Shown in pieces: positions 1-8,251 of a stretch of 64,000 nt of DNA. Source of the DNA: Lysinibacillus sp. FSL K6-0232 (GTDB lineage Bacteria > Bacillota > Bacilli > Bacillales_A > Planococcaceae); contig NZ_JBBOYW010000001.1 in the NCBI RefSeq assembly GCF_038008325.1, forward strand, positions 2,938,501 to 3,002,500, read 5' to 3'. Position 1 is the first letter of the stretch. The number at the start of each line of letters is the position of its first letter. Under the pieces are notes generated by a model that saw only the letters and a list, made by a program, of their open reading frames with translations, was not told where the DNA came from and made no database searches. The position numbers and the translations under genes are program-made.

Positions 1-1
1 T

Positions 2-244
2 ACATTGATTGGCAATAAGCGCCATCTATTTATTGAGGTACAAGATAGTGGAAAAGGAATTGCTGGCAGACCAGAGCGAATTTTTGAGTATGGCTTTAGT
101 ACAAAAGGAAAAAGCGGACATGGTATTGGGCTTGCTCTTGTTAAACAAATTGTTGAATCGAATAATGGAGTGATTCAGGTAGAGTCAACCGTCAACATTG
201 GAACAATTATTACAATCGAAATAGGGGTGACTGAAGAACAATGA
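2..244 (+). CDS. dctS: Sensor histidine kinase, C-terminal fragment (DctS/CitA/DcuS type)
   Basis: The gene starts before the window; only the end of the HATPase_c domain is visible, read in frame from base 2. The ATP-binding boxes are clear: DSGKGI (G1/N-side), IFEYGFSTK (F box) and GHGIGLALVK (G2). Spacing and wording fit the CitA/DcuS/DctS family, which sense extracellular carboxylates and autophosphorylate on His before passing phosphate to a CitB-type regulator. The stop overlaps the start of the next gene by 4 bp (ATGA), so kinase and regulator are translationally coupled. The adjacent TRAP dicarboxylate genes are the likely targets. The TTG at base 5 is internal, not a start. The sensor domain cannot be judged from this window. 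Confidence 0.85.
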   Translation, partial: TLIGNKRHLFIEVQDSGKGIAGRPERIFEYGFSTKGKSGHGIGLALVKQIVESNNGVIQVESTVNIGTIITIEIGVTEEQ

Positions 245-909
245 GTAATCTTTCCGTATTTATCGTAGAGGATGATCCAATGGTACTTGAAGTAAATAAA
301 GTTTTTTTAACAAGATTGAACGGTTTTCAGCTTGTAGGTGAATCTGTAAATGGACATGATGCCTACCAACAAATTCTAAAAAAACAACCGAATTTGGTTT
401 TATTAGATATGTTTTTACCAGATATGACAGGCATGGAGCTATTTTTAAAACTTCGTGCAGAGCGTATCCCCTCTGATATTATTATGATTACTGCCGCAAG
501 AGATGCACCTACAGTACAGGAAGCACTTCGATTAGGGGCTATTGACTATCTTATTAAGCCTTTTCGCTTTGAACGATTTGAAAGAGCTCTGCAACAATAT
601 AAAAACTCTACGAAAAAGCTTCAAAGCTCACAAACATTTCGCCAAGAGGATATCGATCAATGGCTTGGTATCCAGCTTGAATCATTAGAGCTTCCAAAAG
701 GGTTAAATGAGCTAACAATGCAGCAAATTCTTGACTATTTAACAACACACCAAACAGCCATTACTTCTGAGCAGCTTGCTCAAAATGTTGGAATGGCTAG
801 AGTGACTGTACGAAAGTATTTAGATTTTTTAGCGACAAAGGGAACTGTAAAAATTGAATTACAGTATGGAGCAGTTGGTCGTCCAACCAAATATTATTCT
901 ATTAAATAA
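241..909 (+). CDS. dctR: Response regulator, CitB/DctR family
   Basis: A 222-aa two-domain regulator. Residues 1-120 are a receiver domain with acidic pocket (EDD near residue 10), phospho-acceptor Asp in LVLLDMFLPDMTG (about residue 56), the TA signature and Lys in LIKPF (about 104). Residues about 165-222 form a winged helix with SEQLAQNVGMARVTVRKYLDFL as recognition region, typical of the CitB/DcuR/DctR group. It is co-translated with the kinase and sits upstream of TRAP transporter genes. Inference: it activates the dct genes in response to an external C4-dicarboxylate, as DctSR does in Bacillus subtilis. The ligand is not proven by sequence. Confidence 0.88.
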   Translation: MSNLSVFIVEDDPMVLEVNKVFLTRLNGFQLVGESVNGHDAYQQILKKQPNLVLLDMFLPDMTGMELFLKLRAERIPSDIIMITAARDAPTVQEALRLGAIDYLIKPFRFERFERALQQYKNSTKKLQSSQTFRQEDIDQWLGIQLESLELPKGLNELTMQQILDYLTTHQTAITSEQLAQNVGMARVTVRKYLDFLATKGTVKIELQYGAVGRPTKYYSIK

Positions 910-914
910 TTAAC

Positions 915-979
915 AATCTGCCTTTTCCTAAAGCTCTATTGACAATCGCATAGGAAAAGGCAGATTCTTTTTTTATTTA
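915..979 (+). terminator. Rho-independent terminator after dctR
   Basis: A perfect 16-bp inverted repeat (915-930 pairs with 951-966) with a 20-nt loop, followed by a long T-rich tract. It ends the dctS-dctR transcript, so the binding-protein genes downstream need their own promoter. Confidence 0.9.
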
Positions 980-1064
980 TTAGCATATCTGTTTTGTAAC
1001 AGTTTATTAAAATAGCAAATTGTTATATACCATAAATACCAAAATGTTCATTAAAACCATAATA

Positions 1065-1092
1065 TTGAGTATTGAATGGAATAAGCTACAAT
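1065..1092 (+). promoter_or_regulatory. Candidate sigma-A promoter for the TRAP genes
   Basis: TTGAGT (1065-1070), 16-bp spacer, TACAAT (1087-1092), about 40 bp before the first binding-protein gene. This is pattern matching only. The AT-rich stretch 990-1060 just upstream is where a DctR site would be expected, but no clear dyad was found. Confidence 0.45.
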
Positions 1093-1132
1093 AAAAACTG
1101 TTCACATCTTATAGTATTAGGAGTGAATTTAT

Positions 1133-2176
1133 ATGTGGATCAATCGTTTAATATACATTTCTGTTAGCGTTCTCATTTTGCTGACAATTCTGCTAGTTTC
1201 ATGCCAAGAAGATTTTTACCCTACTGATAATGAGCAGTTAAGTCATGAGGAACAAATCGTTATTCGATTTTCGCATGTAGTTGGTGAAAACACACCAAAA
1301 GGCATGGCAGCCTTAAAATTTGCAGAACTAATTAAAGAACGTAGTAATGGCTATATCGAAGTTCAAGTGTTTCCAAATGGTGTTCTTTATAAAGATGGCG
1401 AGGAGCTAAATGCACTATTACGTGGTGATATTCAAATGATCGCCCCTGCTATTTCAAAAATTACAACACTTGTACCGGAATGGTCTGTTATGGATTTACC
1501 TTATGCATTTCAAAATGCAGATGAAGTTCATACATATGTTGAGAGTGATGTTGGTCAAGCATTAATGGCTAAATTAAATGCCCATAATTTATTGCCAATG
1601 GGCGTGTGGGATAGTGGATTTAAGCAGCTTAGCAACAGCATTCGACCAATTAAAGCTGTGCAAGATTTAAAGGGCTTGCGTGTAAGAATTATGCCTAGTG
1701 ATATTTTAGATGAACAATTTTCGATTGTTGGCGCCTATCCGAAACGTATTGATTTTAATACTGTTTTTCACCAGCTCCAAAAAGGCAATGTTGATGGTCA
1801 GGAAAATACGCTAACGAATATTACGAGCAAAAATTTATATTCGTTGCAAGACTATTTAACAATTAGTAATCATGGCTATCTTGGTTATTTACTATTAATG
1901 AACCATGAATTTTGGAACTCCCTTCCAGAGGATGTGCAAACATTATTAATTGAAACATTAGAGGACGTACAACAATACGAATGGCAGCTTGCAGAGGATT
2001 TAACAATGGAGCGGCTAGAAGAAATGGAAGCATGTAATTGTATCCAAATTCATCATCTATCTGAGAAAGAGATGGAGGAATGGGCAGCTGCCTTTGAGCC
2101 TGTCTATCACTATTACACAAATAGCTATGGCAAAAAGTATATTCAAGCACTTCCAAAAAATCAATCACAGCACTAA
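1133..2176 (+). CDS. TRAP-type dicarboxylate-binding lipoprotein, DctB-like (probable co-sensor)
   Basis: A 347-aa DctP-family extracytoplasmic binding protein. The N-terminal signal peptide ends in lipobox LVSC (Cys about residue 24), so it should be membrane-anchored. Family landmarks include IRFSHVVGENTPKG, the MIAPAISKI segment and the Arg region LRVRIMPSD. It is clearly paralogous to the next gene, for example in the FSHV and LYxDxxEL segments. RBS AGGAG precedes the ATG. A second binding protein between the two-component genes and the transporter matches B. subtilis DctB, a binding protein that works with DctS in sensing. The co-sensor role is inference; it could simply be a second transport receptor. 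Confidence 0.85.
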   Translation: MWINRLIYISVSVLILLTILLVSCQEDFYPTDNEQLSHEEQIVIRFSHVVGENTPKGMAALKFAELIKERSNGYIEVQVFPNGVLYKDGEELNALLRGDIQMIAPAISKITTLVPEWSVMDLPYAFQNADEVHTYVESDVGQALMAKLNAHNLLPMGVWDSGFKQLSNSIRPIKAVQDLKGLRVRIMPSDILDEQFSIVGAYPKRIDFNTVFHQLQKGNVDGQENTLTNITSKNLYSLQDYLTISNHGYLGYLLLMNHEFWNSLPEDVQTLLIETLEDVQQYEWQLAEDLTMERLEEMEACNCIQIHHLSEKEMEEWAAAFEPVYHYYTNSYGKKYIQALPKNQSQH

Positions 2177-2233
2177 CTTGGGTTCAAAAGGGCAACCTTT
2201 TAACTATAATCATAACATTTAGGGGGATATGTA

Positions 2234-3280
2234 ATGAAAAAATGGCTTCTTATGACACTGATGGCTGTCCTAGTGCTTGCATTAGCAGCTTGCGGTGGCG
2301 GTGACAAAAAAGAAACCTCTGCTCCAGCAGCAGAAGGTGATGGTGGTTATACAAAGGAAAAACCACTTGTCATTAAGTTTTCACATGTAACATCAATTGA
2401 TAGTGTTAAAGGAAAAGCAGCAGATGCATTTGCAAAATTAGTAGATGAAAAAACAGAAGGAAAAGTAAAAGTAGAAGTTTACCCTTCCTCTCAATTATAT
2501 GGTGATAATGATGAATTAGATGCATTGGTATCTGGTAATGTTCATATGATTGCGCCTTCTGTAACAAAAATGGTAAAAATCGACCCACGTTGGCAATATG
2601 TTGATATGCCATATCTTTTTGAAGACCAAGAGCATGTTCGTAAGTTCTTTAATTCTGATTTAGCAAAAACACTTTTAGAATCTGATCAATTAGCAGCGAA
2701 CGATATTAAAGGTTTAGCTTTCTGGGAAAATGGCTTTAAGCAATTTTCAAATAACAAGCATCCACTTGTGAATGTCGAAGATTTTAAAGGCTTAAAGTTC
2801 CGTGCACAGGCTGGAAAAGTGCTAGAAGCACAATTTAAAGCATTAGAGGCTGGCTCTGCCACAATCGCATTCGGTGAAACATATGCAGCATTACAGCAAG
2901 GCACAGTAGATGGTGCGGAAAATCCATTTAATAACTTTGATACACAAAAATATCAAGAGGTACAAAATTATCTTTCAGTATCTGAACATGGTCGTCTAGA
3001 TTACGCGATCTTTGTGAATAAAACATTCTGGGAAAGCATCCCTGCTGATTTAGCAGGAGCAGTTGAGGAAGCTTTAGCTGAAGCAACACAACTAGCTTGG
3101 GATTTAGCAACTGAGGAAAATGAAAAATCATTTGAAAACATTAAAAACTCTGGTATTGAAGTAACGGAGCTTACTGCTGAACAAAAAGAAGCTATTAAAA
3201 CTAAGCTTGAGCCAGTATATGAAGAATTTACTGATGTGATTACAGAGGAATTAATTAATGGTATCCGTGATTTAAAATAA
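2234..3280 (+). CDS. dctP: TRAP transporter solute-binding lipoprotein DctP
   Basis: A 348-aa substrate-binding subunit of a TRAP transporter. The signal peptide ends in lipobox LAAC (Cys about residue 20), followed by a Gly/Lys-rich linker. DctP signatures include IKFSHVTSIDSVKG and the conserved Arg in KFRAQAGKVLEAQF, the residue that pairs with the substrate carboxylate in this family, plus VDGAENPFNNF. Strong RBS AGGGGG. It delivers substrate to the DctQM membrane pair encoded downstream. Two hairpins separate it from dctQ, which fits higher expression of the binding protein than of the permease. Confidence 0.92.
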   Translation: MKKWLLMTLMAVLVLALAACGGGDKKETSAPAAEGDGGYTKEKPLVIKFSHVTSIDSVKGKAADAFAKLVDEKTEGKVKVEVYPSSQLYGDNDELDALVSGNVHMIAPSVTKMVKIDPRWQYVDMPYLFEDQEHVRKFFNSDLAKTLLESDQLAANDIKGLAFWENGFKQFSNNKHPLVNVEDFKGLKFRAQAGKVLEAQFKALEAGSATIAFGETYAALQQGTVDGAENPFNNFDTQKYQEVQNYLSVSEHGRLDYAIFVNKTFWESIPADLAGAVEEALAEATQLAWDLATEENEKSFENIKNSGIEVTELTAEQKEAIKTKLEPVYEEFTDVITEELINGIRDLK

Positions 3281-3296
3281 TATTCATTTTGACAAT

Positions 3297-3404
3297 AAGA
3301 ATCTGCTATATTTTCATAGATTAGCGCTGTTAATAATCAGAATATACAGAAAATAGATTGTTCCAGCCCTCCTATAAAATCTCTACAGATTCTTTTTTTA
3401 TAAA
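3297..3404 (+). terminator. Long-loop hairpin after dctP
   Basis: Inverted repeat AAGAATCTG (3297-3305) with CAGATTCTT (3386-3394), then a T run. The loop is about 80 nt, so it is weak as a terminator alone. Together with the next hairpin it may reduce read-through into dctQM. Confidence 0.4.
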
Positions 3405-3425
3405 TCGCTTACATTCATCTTGTAT

Positions 3426-3466
3426 AAACGGGTGCTAAGATATCGCAATAAAGCACCCGTTTTAAA
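3426..3466 (+). terminator. Intercistronic hairpin before dctQ
   Basis: An 11-bp stem (3426-3436 with 3452-3462), 15-nt loop, then TTTAAACTTT. It lies between the binding-protein gene and dctQ, a common site for partial terminators or mRNA-stabilising stems that keep the receptor in excess over the permease. Confidence 0.65.
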
Positions 3467-3489
3467 CTTTAACTAAAGGAGGCAACAAT

Positions 3490-3987
3490 ATGAAGGCCTT
3501 ATATAAGCTTTGGGGCTACTTAGAGGAAATCCTTGCTGGTATTTTTTTTATAGCAGGTATTGTACTTATTTTTTATGGTGTCCTTATGCGTTACATATTC
3601 AATGAACCACAAGCATGGGTAGAGGAATTAGCACGTTATGCAATTATTTGGGGTACATTTTTAGGCTTTGGCTTAGCCTTAAAGCATAATCAACATATCC
3701 AAGTAGATATTTTATACGATAAATTAAAGCCTTCAATGAAGCGTCTACTAGATTTAGTGGCAACAGGCTTAAGCATTGTTTTTTGTGTTATTTACACCTA
3801 TTACGGCTTTATTTTAGTGGAAAATCGTTATACATCTGGCATGGTATCACTTGATATTGGCATACCAATGTGGATTGTCTATTTAGTTTTACCACTTTCA
3901 GGTATTTTATTTTTACTAAGGTTCGTAGAAAGATTAGTGAATATTCTACGAGGAAAGGATGAAGAATATGCTAATCCTCTTACTTAG
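3490..3987 (+). CDS. dctQ: TRAP transporter small permease DctQ
   Basis: A 165-aa protein with four predicted membrane helices (about 14-34, 50-68, 90-110, 130-150), the size and layout of DctQ. The family motif region FNEPQAWVEELARYAIIWGTFLG is present after the first helix. It forms the membrane complex with DctM and takes up dicarboxylate from DctP, driven by ion gradient. RBS AAAGGAGG is strong. Its 3' end overlaps dctM, indicating coupling. Confidence 0.92.
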   Translation: MKALYKLWGYLEEILAGIFFIAGIVLIFYGVLMRYIFNEPQAWVEELARYAIIWGTFLGFGLALKHNQHIQVDILYDKLKPSMKRLLDLVATGLSIVFCVIYTYYGFILVENRYTSGMVSLDIGIPMWIVYLVLPLSGILFLLRFVERLVNILRGKDEEYANPLT

Positions 3988-5236
3988 TTTCTTTTTATTA
4001 CTATTTTTACGCGTACCTGTTGCGATTAGCTTAGCACTCTCAACAATTTTTGTCCTCTTCCAAGTTGATTTTAATATGAATATGGTTCCACAGCGTGTTT
4101 TCACTGCATTGGATTCCTTCCCAATGATGGCAATTCCAGGATTCGTTCTTGCTGGAGTATTGATGGCACGTGGTGGTATTTCAAAATATTTAATTGAGGC
4201 TTTACGTGCATGGATTGGACATCTTCCAGGTGGGCTTGCAGTTGTAACTATTGTTGCCTGTGCTATTTTTGCAGCGATTTCAGGTTCTTCACCTGCTACA
4301 GCCGCAGCAATCGGCTCTATTATGATTCCTGCTATGATTTCAGCAGGCTATAAAAAACGTTACTCCATGGGGCTGGTAGCTGCTGGTGGCACATTAGGGA
4401 TTTTAATTCCACCAAGTGTTCCATTAATTATTTATGGGATTACATCAGAGCAATCTATTGGTGAATTATTTATGGCTGGGGTTATTCCTGGTTTAGCTTT
4501 AACGGGGATTTTAATTATTGCAGCCATCGTATATGCAAAGCGTAATGGCTTTAAAGGAGATGAGCCAGCTTCTTGGGGAGAACGTGGTCGTAAATCCTTA
4601 AAAGCAATTTGGGGTGCATTTTTACCTTTTTTAATTTTAGGAACAATTTATTCAGGAATTGTTACACCAACTGAATCAGCCGTTATTGCTGTGTTCTATG
4701 GTCTTATCGTATCATTATTTATCTATCGTGAAATGAAGCTAAAAGACTTCCGTGAAGTATTAGTAGAATCTATTAATATTACAGCGATGATTTTCTTAAT
4801 TATTGGTGCGGCTTCATTATTCGGCTTATATTTAACAAATGCACAAGTACCACAGCAAGTTGGGGCATGGATTGCTGAAAGTGATATGAACAAATGGATA
4901 TTTATGATTATTGTTAATATTTTATTCTTTGTAATGGGCATGTTCCTAGAGGCTGTTTCGATTATTTTAATCACTTTACCAATTCTTCTGCCGATTCTTG
5001 CACATTTTGACATTAATTTAATTCACTTTGCGATTATTATGACGATTAATATGGAATTAGGTATGATTACTCCACCAGTAGGGTTAAATCTCTTTGTTGT
5101 TAGTGGTATTGCTAAGGAGAAGCTTGGTGAGGTTGTCAAAGGCGTTATTCCATTTATTATTTTAATGATTATCTTTTTAGCATTAGTTGTGTTAATTCCA
5201 CAATTATCACTATGGTTACCAGAGCAAATGAAGTAA
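3968..5236 (+). CDS. dctM: TRAP transporter large permease DctM
   Basis: About 422 aa with 11-12 membrane helices across the whole length, the Na+-coupled transport subunit of the TRAP system. Family segments include ISGSSPATAAAIGSIMIPAM and GILIPPSVPLIIYG in the first half and GMITPPVGLNLFV in the second, matching the inverted-repeat elevator fold. It overlaps dctQ. Two starts are possible: ATG at 3959 and ATG at 3968. The second is preferred because AGGAAAGG lies about 9 nt upstream. Confidence 0.92.
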   Translation: MLILLLSFFLLLFLRVPVAISLALSTIFVLFQVDFNMNMVPQRVFTALDSFPMMAIPGFVLAGVLMARGGISKYLIEALRAWIGHLPGGLAVVTIVACAIFAAISGSSPATAAAIGSIMIPAMISAGYKKRYSMGLVAAGGTLGILIPPSVPLIIYGITSEQSIGELFMAGVIPGLALTGILIIAAIVYAKRNGFKGDEPASWGERGRKSLKAIWGAFLPFLILGTIYSGIVTPTESAVIAVFYGLIVSLFIYREMKLKDFREVLVESINITAMIFLIIGAASLFGLYLTNAQVPQQVGAWIAESDMNKWIFMIIVNILFFVMGMFLEAVSIILITLPILLPILAHFDINLIHFAIIMTINMELGMITPPVGLNLFVVSGIAKEKLGEVVKGVIPFIILMIIFLALVVLIPQLSLWLPEQMK

Positions 5237-5248
5237 GAGAGGTTTCTT

Positions 5249-6445
5249 ATGGAAAATTTCACAAAAGGGTATTCCATGAAAGATCGACAATTTTGGGTAA
5301 TTGTTATGAGCCTAGGTGGAGCTTCGGTATTTGTTTTTGCAGCAATGTACTCAGTACAGCCCCTGCTCCCCTTTTTTACAGAGCAATTTCAAATTTCGGT
5401 TTCCTATGCAAGCCTATCCATGTCTATGACGACGCTTTCTATTATTATTGGCTTAATCGTTTTAGGGTTTTTATCTGATCGCTATGGACGTTTACCATTT
5501 GTACGGTTTTCCATTCTTTTAACGATTATTCCTTTTCTTTTAATGCCGTTAACAGACTCATTTGCGGTTATTATTTTTTTACGATTTATTCAAGGCTTTG
5601 CTATTGCAGGCGTTCCCGCAGCAGCACTTGCCTATATTAGTGAGGAAATCCATCCACAATCAATGGGGCTGGCGACAGCGCTATATATTTCCTGCAATGC
5701 ACTAGGTGGAACAATTGGGCGTTTAATGATGGGCTATCTAACAGAAAATAAATCTTGGGAGATAGCCTTTCTCTCTTTAGCCCTTTTTGGTAGTATCATT
5801 TTTATTATTGTTTGGTTAACACTTCCTAAATCAAGAAACTTTACAATCCATCGTCGTTATATCCGAGAAGATTTACATGGATTTTGGCTGCATTTAAAAA
5901 ATCCCTACTTATTACTTCTTTTTGGCTTCGGCATTATTTTGCAATTATCATTTACAGGTATGTGGTCGTTTATTCCCTACTATTTAGTAGAACCACCATT
6001 TTTACTATCCTTAAAAATGATTTCCTTTATTTTTTTAGCGTATGGCTTAGGTATTATCGGCTCTCCGATTGCCAATGCCCTTGCCAATAAAGTAGGTATT
6101 GCTAAAATTAGAACAATCGGTGTGCTTTTATTAGTAGGTGGTATTTTATGTACAGTAAGCACCTCCCTTGCGCTCATTGTTGTTGGGCTTTGTATTGCCT
6201 GTTTAGGTTTTTTCACAACACATTCCCTAACATCTGCAACTGTAAGTCGAACAGCCAGCCACCAAAAGGGACTTGCCTCAAGCTTATACCTTGTTTCGTA
6301 TTATATTGGTGTTGCTGCAGGAAGCAGCCTACTTAGTCCAATATGGCTACATTTTAAATGGCACGGTATCGTCATCATTACAGTTCTACTGCCTATTATT
6401 TATCTATTCTTTTTAAATTACACCTTACACAAAAAGATGCCCTAA
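5249..6445 (+). CDS. MFS transporter, drug-resistance type
   Basis: A 398-aa major facilitator with 12 predicted helices. MFS motif A is seen as GFLSDRYGRLPFV after helix 2, and helix 5 carries GxxG-rich sequence (CNALGGTIGRLMMGYL), typical of 12-TM efflux pumps of the YnfM/Bcr type. It starts 12 bp after dctM with RBS AGAGAGG; an internal ATG at 5276 is a possible alternative. It could be read through from the TRAP operon, so a role in export of a related carboxylate is conceivable, but the substrate is unknown. Confidence 0.8.
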   Translation: MENFTKGYSMKDRQFWVIVMSLGGASVFVFAAMYSVQPLLPFFTEQFQISVSYASLSMSMTTLSIIIGLIVLGFLSDRYGRLPFVRFSILLTIIPFLLMPLTDSFAVIIFLRFIQGFAIAGVPAAALAYISEEIHPQSMGLATALYISCNALGGTIGRLMMGYLTENKSWEIAFLSLALFGSIIFIIVWLTLPKSRNFTIHRRYIREDLHGFWLHLKNPYLLLLFGFGIILQLSFTGMWSFIPYYLVEPPFLLSLKMISFIFLAYGLGIIGSPIANALANKVGIAKIRTIGVLLLVGGILCTVSTSLALIVVGLCIACLGFFTTHSLTSATVSRTASHQKGLASSLYLVSYYIGVAAGSSLLSPIWLHFKWHGIVIITVLLPIIYLFFLNYTLHKKMP

Positions 6446-6470
6446 AGTTATTTTAAGGCATCTTTTATTT
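6432..6470. terminator. Bidirectional terminator between MFS gene and anti-sigma gene
   Basis: A 10-bp stem (6432-6441 with 6457-6466) overlapping the MFS stop codon, with T-rich sequence on one side and A-rich on the other, so it can end both convergent transcripts. Confidence 0.8.
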
Positions 6471-6471
6471 A

Positions 6472-7410
6472 TTAAATATACATCAGAAGCAGAATAAGCC
6501 CAGGGATAGCTATTATAACCCAAGCAATTGATAAGTAATGTCTTTTTTCCTCTCTACCATAGTGATAATCTATAAAAATAGAGCTAATCACAGTAATGAT
6601 AAGGTAGCTACCAATTACTGCTGTATAGAGAAACCAATTGGTTAGTAGCATCATTATTGGCATGACTGTATTACAAATCTTAATTATTCGTGTAGCGCGT
6701 TGATGTGCGGTATTCGCATAGCCCTTTGGTATATTAAATTTTTTCCTTACCAATTTTTCAATTAACCATGTGCCCAACAGCAAAACAATAAGAAATGTAA
6801 AAAGATTGCCCATCGTGAATTCCTTTTTATTTTCATCAATATGGACTAAAAATGTAGCTATCATCTCTGGATCATTGACAAGATAGACGGATTGATGTGT
6901 GTAATCCTTTAGCAGTAATTGTTGATCGTTAACCATAATTTTTAACTTGACAGCCTGCCCACTCTCAAAGGCTACCCATATATCCATCGTATTAAAGCCA
7001 AATAAATCATACTCCTGTACCTGTGTGGCAGTAGCCTGTTGTAATAATTGCTGTAATACCTCCGTATCTGCGGTAGTTTTAAAAATATCCTGCCCTATTA
7101 CCCAACCTGGTCTGCCAGCTTGAAATGATGTTTCTTTTCCATTTTGAGCTACTGTATACATTGTAATCTCGTGTTGCTGTGCCAATTCAATAACGGAAGC
7201 CTGTTGACCATTATCGGTCTGCTTAAACGGCTCTGTTATGATTAACAAGAAGAACAGCACAATTGCCCCAGCCATAATAATTGGATATTGCCAATTCTTT
7301 GTTGATTGCTTGTTTTGTCGAGCCTGCTCCAAAATATCCTTTTGTAAAGCTTTTGAAAATCTTGGTGCTTCGCCAAGCTCCTTATCTAACTTATTTTTAA
7401 AAGCTGTCAT
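6472..7410 (-). CDS. Membrane protein, probable anti-sigma partner of the ECF factor
   Basis: A 312-aa protein with a charged cytoplasmic N-terminus (about 1-42), one helix (about 43-59), an extracytoplasmic part to about 195, and four more helices in the C-terminal third. It overlaps the ECF sigma gene by 14 bp and follows it, the usual place for a regulatory membrane protein that holds the sigma factor inactive. No ZAS or RsgI motif was recognised, so the anti-sigma assignment rests on context and topology. The external 130-residue domain could be the signal-sensing part. Confidence 0.6.
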   Translation of the reverse strand: MTAFKNKLDKELGEAPRFSKALQKDILEQARQNKQSTKNWQYPIIMAGAIVLFFLLIITEPFKQTDNGQQASVIELAQQHEITMYTVAQNGKETSFQAGRPGWVIGQDIFKTTADTEVLQQLLQQATATQVQEYDLFGFNTMDIWVAFESGQAVKLKIMVNDQQLLLKDYTHQSVYLVNDPEMIATFLVHIDENKKEFTMGNLFTFLIVLLLGTWLIEKLVRKKFNIPKGYANTAHQRATRIIKICNTVMPIMMLLTNWFLYTAVIGSYLIITVISSIFIDYHYGREEKRHYLSIAWVIIAIPGLILLLMYI

Positions 7411-7918
7411 CCTCTAACACCTCCCATTCATGCTCATCTAGTAGCTCATATAGCATTTTTCTTGCTCGATGCAATCTTGTTTTCACCGTATTTTCTGTGC
7501 TTCTAAGAATATCTGCAATTTCTCGAATTTTTAATTCCTGATAATAATAAAGAATGACCACTTCTCTGTATAAAATAGGAATCTGAAATAATACGTTTGT
7601 CAATGTTTTACGCTCATCTATTTCCACTAACGCTTTCTCTGGTGTGCGTTTACTTACACCAATATGGAATTTTTCCAATAAGAGATGTCGTTTATTTTTC
7701 CAGCTTCGAAGATAATCATGACTTTTATGTACAGTAATTTTCACTAAGTATGTTTTTAAGGATGCTCTTTGTTCAAAACGTTCTTGCTGATGATAATAGG
7801 CAAGAAATACATCCTGCACAATTTCCTCAGCCATCGCCCAATCCCTTACATATAGATAGGCAACACGCAAACAATATTCCCCATGTTCCTCCATAACGGC
7901 TGCTAAATGCTCACTCAC
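7397..7918 (-). CDS. ECF-type RNA polymerase sigma factor
   Basis: A 173-aa sigma-70 family factor with only regions 2 and 4. Region 2 carries WAMAEEIVQDVFLAYY (about 27-42), the core-binding and -10 recognition part. Region 4 carries REVVILYYYQELKIREIA and TENTVKTRLHRARK, the -35 recognition helix-turn-helix. It would direct transcription of a small stress or envelope regulon. It is followed by an overlapping membrane protein gene. An ECF-like promoter lies directly upstream, suggesting autoregulation. Confidence 0.9.
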   Translation of the reverse strand: MSEHLAAVMEEHGEYCLRVAYLYVRDWAMAEEIVQDVFLAYYHQQERFEQRASLKTYLVKITVHKSHDYLRSWKNKRHLLLEKFHIGVSKRTPEKALVEIDERKTLTNVLFQIPILYREVVILYYYQELKIREIADILRSTENTVKTRLHRARKMLYELLDEHEWEVLEDDSF

Positions 7919-7943
7919 CCAAACACCTCCTGTTCACTCTATA

Positions 7944-7970
7944 GTCGTAGTTACTTAATAGCTGGTTTCA
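7944..7970 (-). promoter_or_regulatory. Candidate ECF autoregulatory promoter
   Basis: On the minus strand TGAAAC (7970-7965), a 17-nt spacer, then CGAC (7947-7944), about 26 bp before the sigma gene start with a GGAGGTG RBS in between. TGAAAC-N16/17-CGT(A/C)-like is the usual ECF promoter form in Bacillus. CGAC deviates by one base from common CGTC. Confidence 0.5.
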
Positions 7971-8126
7971 TAAAAACAAAAAATAATTACTTTTAGTACA
8001 GTAAGTTTATTGAAATCAACAAACATAATATCGCAAAAGCTTCACACACTAAAAAAAGTTTCTATACGGTGAGCATATTTTTCCCTTATCTCTTGAAGTA
8101 CAAGTAAAAAAACTGGTATAGTGAGA

Positions 8127-8155
8127 TTGTTTGTCTGACGTCTGACTAATAAAAT
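8127..8155 (+). promoter_or_regulatory. Candidate nupC promoter with tandem GTCTGAC
   Basis: TTGTTT (8127-8132), 17-bp spacer, TAAAAT (8150-8155). The spacer contains GTCTGAC twice in direct tandem (8133-8146), a possible regulator site. The rest of the 333-bp gap between the sigma gene and nupC shows nothing else recognisable; no purine riboswitch was found. Confidence 0.4.
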
Positions 8156-8251
8156 ACTCTAACTATTCAATAATTGAAATTGGCGTATGTTATGAGTGAT
8201 AGTTATGAATTCGAGCACTCACAATTATTATCTATACTGATGGAGGAACTT

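Noticed and set aside
8174..8251. Longer NupC from a TTG start
   Set aside because: No RBS. ATG 8252 has TGGAGG and gives the usual 393-aa protein.
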